DNA from: Pseudomonas berkeleyensis
GTDB taxonomy: Bacteria > Pseudomonadota > Gammaproteobacteria > Pseudomonadales > Pseudomonadaceae
Assembly: GCF_014109765.1 (NCBI RefSeq)
Contig: NZ_CP059139.1
Location: forward strand, 4,857,001 to 4,921,000
Length of the DNA stretch: 64,000 nt
Reading direction: 5' to 3'
Positions 32,874-41,626 of the stretch are shown in pieces; within the stretch, counting starts at the first letter, position 1; the number at the start of each line of letters is the position of its first letter. Below the pieces are notes generated by a model that worked only from the letters and a program-made list of their open reading frames with translations, did not search any database and was not told the origin of the DNA. The translations under genes were made by a program, and so were the position numbers.

Positions 32874-33794
32874 ATGTCCGTCCCAACCTACGACCAGTTT
32901 ATTGAGCCGATCCTGCGCTACTTGGCCGCCACGCCAGAAGGCGCGACAGCACGTGACGCCCATGAAGCAGCTGCTGATGCGCTGAACCTGTCGGAAGCAC
33001 AGCGCCAAGAGCTGATTGCCAGCGGCCAGGCCACGTACAAGAACCGAGCAGGCTGGGCCCATGACCGCCTCAAACGCGCTGGCCTGTCCAGCAGTGCCAA
33101 GCGTGGGTATTGGAAGCTGACCGACGCAGGCATTACCTATGCCGCACAGCACCCCGCCCCTCTGACGGCGGATAAGGTCGAGCAGCTTGCCATCGGCTTT
33201 ATGGACGTGAAACTCAAGAGCCTGACCGACGCTATCCCCCTCGATGGGCAAGAACGGCCTGTACCGGCACTCATCTCAGCCACTGTTAGCCCTGACGACC
33301 GCCTGGAACAGGCTCTACGTGAGCTACGCGAGGCAACGGCTGCAGACCTACTAGATAACCTTCTGCAAGTCAGCCCCAACCGCTTTGAAGTCATCGTGCT
33401 GGATGTGCTGCACAGCCTTGGCTACGGCGCTAGCCGCAACGATCTGCAGCGCGTCGGCGGCAGCGGTGATGGCGGTATCGACGGAGTGATATCTCTCGAC
33501 AAACTCGGCCTGGAAAAAGTCTACGTCCAGGCCAAACGCTGGCAGGGAACAGTAGGCAGGCCAGAGCTGCAGGCCTTCTATGGCGCTCTTGCAGGGCAAA
33601 AGGCAAAGCGTGGCGTATTTATTACCACCTCAGGCTTCACCGCACAGGCAATCGACTTCTCCCGCTCCGTAGAAGGCATGGTGCTGGTTGATGGCAGTCG
33701 GCTGGTCAATCTGATGATGGATCACGAGGTAGGTGTGACTTCACGCTTACTCAAGCTACCGAAGCTGGATAGTGACTACTTCGATGAAGCATGA
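32874..33794 (+). CDS. mrr: Mrr-like restriction endonuclease
   Basis: 306 residues from an ATG at 32,874. Residues 1 to about 95 fit the Mrr N-terminal winged domain (IEPILRYLAATPEGATARDAHEAAADALNLSE, then RAGWAHDRLKRAGL and RGYWKLTDAG). The C-terminal PD-(D/E)xK nuclease has FEVIVLDVLHSLGYGASRND, GGSGDGGIDGVISLDKLG and VYVQAKRW, with Asp in DGGIDG and the Q-x-K pair as catalytic residues. Mrr cuts methylated or otherwise modified DNA. It could therefore act against modified phages. Confidence 0.9.
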   Translation: MSVPTYDQFIEPILRYLAATPEGATARDAHEAAADALNLSEAQRQELIASGQATYKNRAGWAHDRLKRAGLSSSAKRGYWKLTDAGITYAAQHPAPLTADKVEQLAIGFMDVKLKSLTDAIPLDGQERPVPALISATVSPDDRLEQALRELREATAADLLDNLLQVSPNRFEVIVLDVLHSLGYGASRNDLQRVGGSGDGGIDGVISLDKLGLEKVYVQAKRWQGTVGRPELQAFYGALAGQKAKRGVFITTSGFTAQAIDFSRSVEGMVLVDGSRLVNLMMDHEVGVTSRLLKLPKLDSDYFDEA

Positions 33795-33853
33795 CTATGG
33801 CCGTAGCCAAATCAAACAACTCCTCTGCAACGCTTTAAGCCAGAATTAAAAAT

Positions 33854-35557
33854 ATGAAAGTATATTATCAAACCGGAAGCTCTTGGAATAGACCGCCAAG
33901 CAGACCAAAGTCAGAGCAAAATATCCTAACACTTTCATATAACAACTGGGATGACTTTGGCTCAAAGACAACACTGAACGCCGCTCTATTTTTTGAAGGC
34001 GAAAAATTACTCGAATTTTCATTAAAAACCTTGCTCAGCGACTCAAATTTTACAGCACAGCATCTAAATGAAAAAATATCGAACGGCTGGGATGGCTACT
34101 TCCCCATACCAGGAAGCGACTATATTTCAGTACCTAGCGATATAGACTTATACTCAGCCTTGATCGGAAAAATAGGAATCAAATCAACCATAAAAGTAAT
34201 GGAATCAATCCGTGACGCCGGATACCTAAAGAACATTAAGCATGATAAAAAAGCCATAAAGCTAATTGAGAAAGATGAATTCAAAAACTCATTACTAAGA
34301 GAAGCTGGCGCAAGAAAATCATATAGCGACGGATGGCTGATCTTTGACCATGGCAGAAACTCTGCGATAGAGAATTTCTCTCTTAACCTAGAAAAGCGTA
34401 ATGGCGGCTCACAGAAGGTCTCATTCGAGTTCAACTCAAAACTACTTCCATACGACATAAATGTTTTAATTGGCCCGAATGGGGTCGGAAAATCCCACTG
34501 TTTAAAATCCTTAGTTGAATACTGGCTTGGTGTAGACAAAGGAAGTAAGAAAGAGCTCGACAAAACCGGCCATGAGCCGTTCGATGAGACACCAAACATT
34601 TCCCGTTTGATACTTGTATCGTACAGCCCATTCGAGGAGTACACACTTGATCTTTCAGATACCAACCTATTAGACAAAACTGCCTACAAATATTTTGGAT
34701 TCAGACAAAACATAGAGCGAGACGGAGAGTCGCGAATAGGCATCAGTAGGAATTTACCGGCTAGTGATTCAGCGCACTCACTACTTAAGGCCTTTGCTGA
34801 CGACGAAAAATTTAGCTTCATGCCAAACTGGATTGGCAAGGTAAACATTATAAATAGTGTATTGCAAGCAGCCATTGGGTATGACGAACTAGCACTTATG
34901 CTAACTGACGAAGTCGATAACGACGATCCTTTCTTACCAGACTGCTTTCGAACGATAAATGACTATGATTACCTAATAGTAAACCAGGAAAATTATGACG
35001 CGCTTGAATTTTTCGACTTCTCTAACTCTATAAACTACCAAGCTGGCGTTACCTTTATAAAAAACGGCATTCCTGTCGAGCTTAGTTCCGGGCAACGGCT
35101 ATTTTGCTACATTGTAATTAATGTGGCCGGAGAAATTAAAAGGGATAGCCTTGTAATAATTGATGAGCCAGAGCTATTTCTTCATCCAACCCTAGAAATT
35201 GAATTCATTTCCTTGCTGAAAAAAGTTCTCTCTGCATTCAGTTCAAAAGCTATCCTAGCGACGCACTCACTCGCAATAGCTAGAGAAATACCAACCAGAT
35301 GCGTCCATGTTTTCCGAGAGCTTGAAGATGGGCTTGACGTTGTCAATCCTCCCTTCGAAACATTCGGAGGTGATATGCAACGTATATCAACTTACGTTTT
35401 CGGTGACGATTCAATATCCAAGCCATTTGACGAATGGTTAGAGACGAAACTAACCGAATATGGCAGTGCGAATTCCTTGATATCAGCGCTAGGACGAGAA
35501 ATTAATGAGGAAATAATAATAAAACTTCTAAATTCGGAGATTGGTAGTGGTCGCTAA
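33854..35557 (+). CDS. AAA/ABC-type ATPase of a Septu-like pair
   Basis: 567 residues. Walker A GPNGVGKS is at 207 to 214, the ABC signature LSSGQ at 410 to 414, Walker B LVIIDEPELFLHP around 433 to 445 and the H-loop ATHS near 470. The ~200 residues before Walker A form an unusual N-terminal extension. The gene is AT-rich with rare codons and overlaps a downstream HNH gene by 11 bases. An SMC/OLD-like ATPase coupled to an HNH nuclease is the composition of Septu (PtuA/PtuB); the homology has not been tested here. Confidence 0.82.
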   Translation: MKVYYQTGSSWNRPPSRPKSEQNILTLSYNNWDDFGSKTTLNAALFFEGEKLLEFSLKTLLSDSNFTAQHLNEKISNGWDGYFPIPGSDYISVPSDIDLYSALIGKIGIKSTIKVMESIRDAGYLKNIKHDKKAIKLIEKDEFKNSLLREAGARKSYSDGWLIFDHGRNSAIENFSLNLEKRNGGSQKVSFEFNSKLLPYDINVLIGPNGVGKSHCLKSLVEYWLGVDKGSKKELDKTGHEPFDETPNISRLILVSYSPFEEYTLDLSDTNLLDKTAYKYFGFRQNIERDGESRIGISRNLPASDSAHSLLKAFADDEKFSFMPNWIGKVNIINSVLQAAIGYDELALMLTDEVDNDDPFLPDCFRTINDYDYLIVNQENYDALEFFDFSNSINYQAGVTFIKNGIPVELSSGQRLFCYIVINVAGEIKRDSLVIIDEPELFLHPTLEIEFISLLKKVLSAFSSKAILATHSLAIAREIPTRCVHVFRELEDGLDVVNPPFETFGGDMQRISTYVFGDDSISKPFDEWLETKLTEYGSANSLISALGREINEEIIIKLLNSEIGSGR

Positions 35558-36410
35558 TATACCCCCTCCCAAGGATGACTCCATAGAAGTTTTCTTGAGA
35601 ATCTTGGATGAGCGCAAGCGGCACCTAGACTTCTACCAACGCATAAAAAACGATTGGCAGAAGAGCATTGAAATATACATTAAACACAAAGGCAATCCAG
35701 AAAAAATAGCCGCTTTAGACTTACTACTTTATACGAAAGATGAAGATGAGGCCGAAGATAGAAAGAAATCACTCATAGGCCTCTATAGCCCACAACAAGG
35801 AAAAACCCCGCACGAGATACTATCTAAAATGCGTAGAGAACATGGACTTATCTGCTGCCCGTCTTGTGGAGAAGCAGGTATTCCAGGGACGCTAGACCAC
35901 TACCTCCCTAAAGATGAATTTCCTGAACTTTCTGTACTACTGCTAAACCTCACCCCCATGTGTTTCGAATGCCAACAAGCTAAAGGGACACAATACAAAA
36001 CTAACAACGGCTCAAAAAAGTACATCCATCCGTATTTTGATGAAGTCACTACACCATTATACAAAATTACTTTTCAACCCCCATATAACAGCCCGAAGTT
36101 CTCGATAGTCATGAATGACGATATAGAGCCAGATCTACTAAAACTCGCAAATGAACACGCTATCGGGATCGACCTTACCCTAAGACTCAAAAAATTCTGT
36201 AATACAAAGTATGTGCACTTACTGAAGTCTGCCAAAAGGCATCGAGACAAAGGAGGGCGCGTAGGTCTGGGCGAAATTATTGAAATACTATTACAGAGCG
36301 AAGAAGACAAATCAATAAACTGCTGGGAAGCTGTTTTCTATCGATCTGCGCTTGCAGACAAAGATCTCATTGACTATTTAGAGAACGGCGATCTCCCAGA
36401 CAATCTTTAA
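35547..36410 (+). CDS. HNH nuclease of a Septu-like pair
   Basis: 287 residues if translation begins at the GTG at 35,547 (GGAGA seven bases upstream); a TTG at 35,541 is also in frame. The HNH-type zinc motif spans about residues 103 to 147: CPSCG, LDHYLPKDEFPELSV, NLTPMCFECQQAKG, with two C-x2-C pairs and the catalytic Asp-His. The layout and spacing resemble PtuB. It is translationally coupled to the ATPase. C-terminal residues are helical and Lys-rich. The nuclease is probably the effector controlled by the ATPase. Confidence 0.82.
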   Translation: MVANIPPPKDDSIEVFLRILDERKRHLDFYQRIKNDWQKSIEIYIKHKGNPEKIAALDLLLYTKDEDEAEDRKKSLIGLYSPQQGKTPHEILSKMRREHGLICCPSCGEAGIPGTLDHYLPKDEFPELSVLLLNLTPMCFECQQAKGTQYKTNNGSKKYIHPYFDEVTTPLYKITFQPPYNSPKFSIVMNDDIEPDLLKLANEHAIGIDLTLRLKKFCNTKYVHLLKSAKRHRDKGGRVGLGEIIEILLQSEEDKSINCWEAVFYRSALADKDLIDYLENGDLPDNL

Positions 36411-36543
36411 CTAACATAAATACCAATGAAATTTACCGCCGGGCTAAAGGAGCCTGAGGCTCCCCCTCAAACCTTCTCAAGATGCTAAACCTGCTTTGCT
36501 CGTGCGGGTCACTTTGTGAATTCCATTTGCTGCACGTCTGTCA
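36411..36543. other. intergenic, no gene
   Basis: Between the HNH gene and the XRE pseudogene I see only a short dyad GGAGCC-TGA-GGCTCC at 36,449 to 36,463 without a T-run. No open frame, promoter or RNA gene is evident. Confidence 0.5.
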
Positions 36544-36795
36544 TCAATTAAACACTTCGTGGATTTCATCCAGCGTGGGCATTCTTGCAGGCACAACCGC
36601 AAGCTCACAGTCCAAGGCACCCAGGACTCGTGCCTAGGCCATCATGCCCACCTAGAGGTCACCCTTCTCGATAGCGATAACCTTTTGCCGGGTGATAGAG
36701 GCCAGGGAGGCAAGCGCAGCCTGAGTCAGCCCGCGATTTAGGCGGCGCAGGCGGACCTCGTCGCCAAGGCGTGTTGCGATAAGGGCATAGTCCAT
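36544..36795 (-). pseudogene. XRE/HipB-like HTH gene with two in-frame TAG codons
   Basis: Reading from an ATG at 36,795, an 84-codon frame encodes a typical HTH protein (ATRLGDEVRLRRLNRG, LTQAALASLASITRQKVIAIE) but has TAG at codons 48 and 54. The frame then continues with ARVLGALDCELAVVPARMPTLDEIHEVFN to a normal stop. The reading frame is otherwise unbroken. Each TAG could arise by one base change from a Ser or Tyr codon. It is probably a recently inactivated antitoxin or regulator; operator-like sites precede it. Confidence 0.8.
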
Positions 36796-36799
36796 GTTT

Positions 36800-36838
36800 G
36801 GTATACGTCACAAGTCAGAGTGGATGTAACGTATACAC
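36800..36838. promoter_or_regulatory. inverted operator pair before XRE pseudogene
   Basis: GTATACGTCAC and GTAACGTATAC face each other across 14 bases (36,801 to 36,836), matching in 10 of 11 positions. They lie at the promoter of the minus-strand HTH gene and fit autoregulation by the lost protein. Confidence 0.55.
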
Positions 36839-37210
36839 GACCATTTCAATGGGCGAAGCAAATACGCTGCTCAAGCCCAAGAAACGACACTACTCGGCCA
36901 TATAGCGATTTACCACCAATCGCAATTCGCGACTGCGTTGGCGATAGGTTTCAACTCTTGATCCGCAACACAATCAACAGCATCTGCGCAGTCATCGTCC
37001 GATGGAAAAGCAAAACCTGACCGTTTCACGGTACAAAAAACAGTACACTGGCGGTACAGTGCCCAGCTTTTGCAGGTTACGCTAAACTACGCTTAACCCG
37101 CTCTACGACGCTACTTTCAGCTAACTGTACCTGCCCTAAGCTACGCACGATTTCACCGGGCTTGCAGCGTTTCTAGGCAACTCATAATCCTTTGATCCAC
37201 AGCCAAAGCC
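36839..37210. other. intergenic, no gene; short GTACA repeats
   Basis: No convincing coding region lies here. A cluster of GTACA/TGTAC words (near 37,033 to 37,062 and 37,125) may reflect regulatory sites or decayed sequence. Composition is intermediate between island and core. Confidence 0.4.
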
Positions 37211-37447
37211 TCAAAGCGGGCTGATCTGTCCGCACTCCGGGGCCGTTTCTCCGGTTGTCAGCCACAGTGCGTACTTTTTAAAGCGCGGGTGGTTAGCGAC
37301 CTTGAGGAACGGAGCCAGCCCCATGTCCGTGATTGAGGCTTCGTATTTCTTCCAGCTGCTCAAGCTGATATCGACTTCCCGGCAAAAATCTTCCTGGGTC
37401 AGGTTTTCCTTGGCTCGTATCGCCTTCATTTTTGCCGGCAAATCCAA
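37211..37447 (-). CDS. small HTH regulator
   Basis: 78 residues if translation starts at the TTG at 37,447, which has AAGGGGG five bases upstream; an in-frame ATG at 37,486 would give a longer protein, but it would lie inside the operator. It contains MKAIRAKENLTQEDFCREVDISLSSWKKYEAS, an XRE helix-turn-helix, and ends FKKYALWLTTGETAPECGQISPL, a C-terminal form common in Pseudomonas prophage regulators. A perfect 13-bp palindrome lies just upstream, so it probably controls its own gene and perhaps the divergent BRO-N gene. Confidence 0.72.
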   Translation of the reverse strand: MDLPAKMKAIRAKENLTQEDFCREVDISLSSWKKYEASITDMGLAPFLKVANHPRFKKYALWLTTGETAPECGQISPL

Positions 37448-37467
37448 TTTAACCCCCTTGACAGGTA

Positions 37468-37501
37468 CCAATCTTGGAACCATCATTAGTTCCAAGATTG
37501 G
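37468..37501. promoter_or_regulatory. perfect 13-bp palindromic operator
   Basis: CCAATCTTGGAAC and GTTCCAAGATTGG are exact inverted repeats separated by eight bases (37,468 to 37,480 and 37,489 to 37,501). The site lies immediately upstream of the HTH gene on the minus strand and about 130 bp before the divergent BRO-N gene. It is the likely binding site of the HTH regulator. Confidence 0.72.
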
Positions 37502-37628
37502 AACCTTATAAATCTGAGTTCTGGCAGGGTATCAAAAGCCGTTCGCCCTAGACACGCTATGCGTGTGCATTCCCCTGCCCGCATGCTCGAACCCACCTGC
37601 CATTATCGACTGACAGCCGGGAGGCCTT

Positions 37629-38156
37629 ATGGAAGACGCCTACATCCCCATCTTGCTGATGCGGCATAACCGCCCGCTACGCGGCGTGATGATCGACCGC
37701 CAGCCGTGGGTCTGTGCCCGGGAGTTTGCGCGCTTGCTGGGCCATCGCCATCCGGAGCGGATCTGTCGGCTGATGGATGCCGATCAGGTGCGGGTGGTGC
37801 ACTTCCAACTGGCCAGCGGGGAGTTGGAGGCGGTGGAGGTGCTCAGTGAGTCGGGCATGTACAGGGCATTGTGGCGCTTCTCGCATCCGGAGAACCGTCA
37901 TCTGCGTCGTTGGCTTAGTCATGTTGCTTTGCCGGCGCTGCGCGACAGTGAGGCGGAAGCAGCTCATGAGCCGTCGCGCTGCCTGATGGCCTGGGATAAC
38001 CAGCAGGTCAGTTTGCTGGAGTGGCAGGGTGAGTTGTGGATCGCCCTGGACGAGTTGCCGCGCTTCCATCGGCAGGTTCAGCCAGCGCCGCGCAAACCAT
38101 GCTCGTGGTTGGCGCGCTGGTGGCAAGGGGCTCTCCGAGCTGGGGCAACGCGTTGA
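37629..38156 (+). CDS. BRO-N domain antirepressor-like protein
   Basis: 175 residues with GGGAGG upstream. The first ~110 residues match the BRO-N/Bro family (NRPLRGVMIDRQPWVCAREFARLLGHRHPERICRLMDADQV, then LSESGMYRALWRFSHPENRHLRRWLSHVALPALR). Such proteins act as phage antirepressors or DNA-binding regulators. The C-terminal ~60 residues contain VSLLEWQGELWIALDELPRF and a Trp/Arg-rich end. It may counter the divergent HTH regulator. Common in Pseudomonas accessory regions and prophage remnants. Confidence 0.78.
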   Translation: MEDAYIPILLMRHNRPLRGVMIDRQPWVCAREFARLLGHRHPERICRLMDADQVRVVHFQLASGELEAVEVLSESGMYRALWRFSHPENRHLRRWLSHVALPALRDSEAEAAHEPSRCLMAWDNQQVSLLEWQGELWIALDELPRFHRQVQPAPRKPCSWLARWWQGALRAGATR

Positions 38157-38361
38157 ACCCCGAACAACCAAGTAACGACGATTACTTCTCGCGGTAATGC
38201 AACTTCAGAAGGTGGGTTCGCTAACACAGACGGCGACTAAACGAGGCAGCGTATCGCCAGTTCATCGCCCCCGTTTCGCATTCCAGACGGCCCCAACAAA
38301 AACCTGCTGCCCACCACCTTCAAAGCCGCGCATTGCGCGCCTTTTTCATGTCCGCTCAGAC

Positions 38362-38754
38362 TCATTCGCTGAGATTGGCCTTCGGCGCGATTCGGTCGAA
38401 GACCTCGGGCGTCAGCGCTGTATCACCGGCCTCGTCGAGGACATCGCGTGGACGTTCGCTGCCGGGGATGCTGCTATCGAGCATGCTGAGCAACTGCGCG
38501 CCGCGTGGGGTGAGCACGAAGTTCTCGCCGTTGCCGCCCTCTTCTTCCGGGCGCGGTTCGATGAAGCCGCTTTCCAGCAAGCGAGCCTCGTAACGGGCGG
38601 CCTCGGCGCGCAAATGGTCGAGGTTGTCGACGCTCTCGCCCGCCTGGTCGAGCTCCTCGGCCAGGTCTTCGGCGTAACGGCGCGGTGCGAACGGTTTGCC
38701 GGCACCGTTCTGCACTTCGTGGAGCAGGCGCTCGATCAGATCCCAGTTGTACAT
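38362..38754 (-). CDS. DUF2513-like protein
   Basis: 130 residues from an ATG at 38,754 with GGAG eight bases upstream. It begins MYNWDLIERLLHEVQNG and has a winged-helix-like middle (NLDHLRAEAARYEARLLESGFIEPR...FVLTPRGAQLLSML), the pattern of DUF2513 proteins. The C-terminus is acidic. It lies alone between the accessory region and the diguanylate cyclase. A DNA-binding or regulatory role is plausible but unproven. Confidence 0.68.
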   Translation of the reverse strand: MYNWDLIERLLHEVQNGAGKPFAPRRYAEDLAEELDQAGESVDNLDHLRAEAARYEARLLESGFIEPRPEEEGGNGENFVLTPRGAQLLSMLDSSIPGSERPRDVLDEAGDTALTPEVFDRIAPKANLSE

Positions 38755-38834
38755 GGCGGCATCTCCGCTATCGATGGCTTACTGGTTCCGACTGCCCTGC
38801 CCGGCGATAGGTTCGACCTGATTGCCCGACCGCC

Positions 38835-39941
38835 TCAGAGACGTACGTCGAACTTGTCCAGCAACAGCTCCCCCACTGGGTCGGCACTGACCAACTGATT
38901 ACGCCCCCGCTGTTTACCACTGTAGAGACGGCGATCCGCTGCCCGGTAAAGCTCGGCGGCGCCGCGGCCATCCATGGGCCAGGCGGCCAGGCCGAACGTG
39001 GCAGACAGGGCAATCTGCTGACCGTCGTATTCCAGTGGCTGTTCCGTGATTTGTTGGCGCAGTTTCTCGACCATCGAGTAAGCACCTGCCGCGTCGGTGT
39101 AGCGCAACAGCAGGCCGAACTCTTCTCCCCCTAGCCGCCCGAGGAAATCGGTAACCCGCAGCCGCTGCTGCAGAATCTGGCAGATATGCCGCAGCGCCAT
39201 GTCCCCTGCGTCATGCCCCCACTGGTCGTTGACCTGCTTGAAATGGTCGACGTCGAGCAGTACCAGCACCAGCTTCCCACTGCTGCGTTCCGCCTCCTGA
39301 ATGCTGCGCTGCAGGGCGTGCTGGAAGCTGCCGCGGCTGGCGACACCGGTCAGCGAGTCGGTTTGCGCCAGGCGCTCCAGCTCCTCGTAGGCCTGCATGC
39401 GCAAGCCGTCGTAGATATGCACGAAGACCAGAATCAGAATGCCGCACAGGGCCGCGTTGCCCAGGTCGATCAGGCCCTTGGTATCAAGGCTGAGGTGCTT
39501 GTCGGCGAAATACAGCAGCAGCCCGGCAAGCATGAAAGGGGCGGCCAGCAGAAAACCACGCTGCTTACCCAGCAGCAGGTAGGCCAGCAGGGGAATCATG
39601 TACAGCCAGACGAAAGCTGCCGATGAGGCGCCCGGCATGATGATGATGTAGAGAATGAAGCTGAAGGTGGGGATCAGGTAGAGGTAGATCCACAGGTACA
39701 GATGACGAGCGTGCTCGATACGCCAGGCGCCGAACAGCAGGATGGCCGTGCACAGCACCTCGAGAATGGCGAAGGGGTAGTTGCCGGCCAAAGCCTGCAG
39801 GATGGAAAACCCGCCCAGGGTCAAACCAGTGGCGAGCAGGATGGTGCGCATCAAGGCGCGCTTGCCTGCTTCACGTAACCCTTCGCAATGCCCCGCGCCT
39901 ATGTCCCTGTCATGGTTCTGCTTGCCATCGACCATTTTCAT
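38835..39941 (-). CDS. membrane diguanylate cyclase (GGDEF)
   Basis: About 368 residues from an ATG at 39,941; starts up to 39,989 or further in are possible because no clear ribosome site is seen. Five or six transmembrane helices occupy roughly the first 170 residues. The GGDEF domain follows: LAQTDSLTGVASRGSF, DVDHFKQVNDQWGHDAGD, and the active-site loop GGEEF. The catalytic residues are intact, so it should make cyclic di-GMP. An RxxD inhibitory site is not obvious before GGEEF. It is a single-gene unit. Confidence 0.9.
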   Translation of the reverse strand: MKMVDGKQNHDRDIGAGHCEGLREAGKRALMRTILLATGLTLGGFSILQALAGNYPFAILEVLCTAILLFGAWRIEHARHLYLWIYLYLIPTFSFILYIIIMPGASSAAFVWLYMIPLLAYLLLGKQRGFLLAAPFMLAGLLLYFADKHLSLDTKGLIDLGNAALCGILILVFVHIYDGLRMQAYEELERLAQTDSLTGVASRGSFQHALQRSIQEAERSSGKLVLVLLDVDHFKQVNDQWGHDAGDMALRHICQILQQRLRVTDFLGRLGGEEFGLLLRYTDAAGAYSMVEKLRQQITEQPLEYDGQQIALSATFGLAAWPMDGRGAAELYRAADRRLYSGKQRGRNQLVSADPVGELLLDKFDVRL

Positions 39942-40148
39942 GTCCAGCACCGCCGTGGTCGGTGCGCGGCCCTCCCCGCTCACCATCACGCAACTATAGA
40001 CGTCGGGGAGCCATTAGCCGTAGCTGAATCAAACGGCTGTTTACGCCATTTGCCAACACCCGAGAAGCCGTAACCCTCAGGTGCACTGCCTTGCTCGCGG
40101 CGCAGGGCCCCTCCCATAATCGCCGAGACCTGATTTCGGAGAGCCGCC

Positions 40149-41609
40149 ATGGCCATTTCCCGCGACGATCTCGACCAGCACGGCCTGATCATCGGTGTGT
40201 CGCCCGAGCGGTTCCGTGCGGTGGCCATGCCGCTGCTGTTCGACCACCTCGACGCTCAATGCGAGGGCACCATCGCGGTCAATCGCCAGGCGCGCATCGT
40301 CTGGATCAACGACAAGTACGCGCAGAAGGTCGGCATCGCCGATGCGCGCACGGCGCTGGGCAAGGAGATCGAGGAGGTGCTGCCGGCCAGCCGCCTGCGT
40401 GAGGTGGTGGAAAGCGGCCAGCCGAGCATGCTCGATCTGATGGCCTTCGGCAGCGAACATTTCGTGGTCACCCGGATTCCGCTGCGCGATGAGGACGGCA
40501 CCCTGGTCGGCGCGCTGGGCTTCGTGCTGTTCGACCGTGCCCGTCACCTCAAGCCACTGATGGCCAAGTACAACAACCTGCAGACGCAGTTGCTCGCCAC
40601 CCAGCATGAGCTGGCCAAGGCGCGCCGGGCACGTTACACCATCGCCGGGTTCATCGGCGCCAGCACGGCGGCCAGCGAGGTGAAGCGTCAGGCACGCCGC
40701 GCCGCACAGCTCGATGCCACAGTGCTGATCCGGGGGGAAACCGGTACCGGCAAGGAGCTGCTGGCGCAGGGCATTCATAACCTGTCGCCACGGGCCAACG
40801 GCCCATTCGTCGCGGTCAACGTCGCGGCGATTCCGGAAACCCTGGTCGAAGCCGAGCTGTTCGGCACCGCACCGGGCGCCTTCACCGGCGCAGAGCGTAA
40901 GGCGCGGATCGGCAAGTTCGAGGTGGCCAACGGCGGCACCCTGTTTCTCGATGAGATCGGCGACCTGCCGCTGCCCTTGCAGGCCAAGCTGTTGCGTGTG
41001 CTGCAGGAGCAGGAGGTGGAGCCGCTCGGCTCTAATCAGGTCAAGCCGCTGAACGTGCGAGTGATCGCGGCCACGCATATCGATCTGGAAGCCAAGGTGG
41101 CGACTGGACAGTTCCGCGACGATCTCTACTACCGACTCAACGTGCTGGCGCTGCGCGTACCGCCGCTGCGCGAACGGGCCAGCGATATACCCGCGTTGAT
41201 CGAACACCTGCTCGATGACCTGGCCAACCGCTCCGGCCTGGCGCCGTTGGAGCTGAGCGACGATGCCCTGGCCCTGCTTTGCGCGCAGCCCTGGCGCGGT
41301 AATGTGCGCGAGTTGCGCAATCTGCTGGAGCGGGCGCAACTGGCCGTCGATGGACGAGTGGATGGCGAGGCCTTGCGTGGTTTGCTGGTCGACCCGGTCG
41401 CACCGAGCGAGCCCGCGCCCGTTATGCCAGTGGTGACGAGCACAGCGCAGACGCTGGCCGAGCAGTTGGCGCAGGCCGAACGCCAGGCGCTGTTGGCGGC
41501 ATTGGCAGCCACTGATGGTAATCGCCAGTTGGCCGCTGAACGCCTGGGGATTTCCCGCGCCGGGTTTTACGCCAAGCTAGCGCAGCATGGGCTGGGGCGC
41601 CGAGGCTGA
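40149..41609 (+). CDS. sigma-54-dependent activator with PAS domain
   Basis: 486 residues, with GGAGAG upstream. An N-terminal PAS-like sensor covers about residues 30 to 140 ([19 protein letters not shown]). The AAA+ domain has Walker A GETGTGKE, the sigma-54 contact loop GAFTGA, and [11 protein letters not shown] Fis-type helix-turn-helix lies at the C-terminus ([20 protein letters not shown]). The downstream GntP operon has a -24/-12 promoter and a palindromic upstream site, so this is very likely its activator. The sensed signal is probably an organic acid. Confidence 0.92.
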   Translation: MAISRDDLDQHGLIIGVSPERFRAVAMPLLFDHLDAQCEGTIAVNRQARIVWINDKYAQKVGIADARTALGKEIEEVLPASRLREVVESGQPSMLDLMAFGSEHFVVTRIPLRDEDGTLVGALGFVLFDRARHLKPLMAKYNNLQTQLLATQHELAKARRARYTIAGFIGASTAASEVKRQARRAAQLDATVLIRGETGTGKELLAQGIHNLSPRANGPFVAVNVAAIPETLVEAELFGTAPGAFTGAERKARIGKFEVANGGTLFLDEIGDLPLPLQAKLLRVLQEQEVEPLGSNQVKPLNVRVIAATHIDLEAKVATGQFRDDLYYRLNVLALRVPPLRERASDIPALIEHLLDDLANRSGLAPLELSDDALALLCAQPWRGNVRELRNLLERAQLAVDGRVDGEALRGLLVDPVAPSEPAPVMPVVTSTAQTLAEQLAQAERQALLAALAATDGNRQLAAERLGISRAGFYAKLAQHGLGRRG

Positions 41610-41626
41610 TCTCACCTCGTTTGTCG

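Noticed and set aside
36449..36463. Dyad GGAGCC-TGA-GGCTCC as terminator after the HNH gene
   Set aside because: No T-run follows on either strand, so it does not qualify as an intrinsic terminator.
40077..41339. Long open frame (420 codons) on the minus strand inside the sigma-54 activator gene
   Set aside because: It is the antisense shadow of a well-supported AAA+ gene in high-GC DNA, has no ribosome site and no domain-like sequence.
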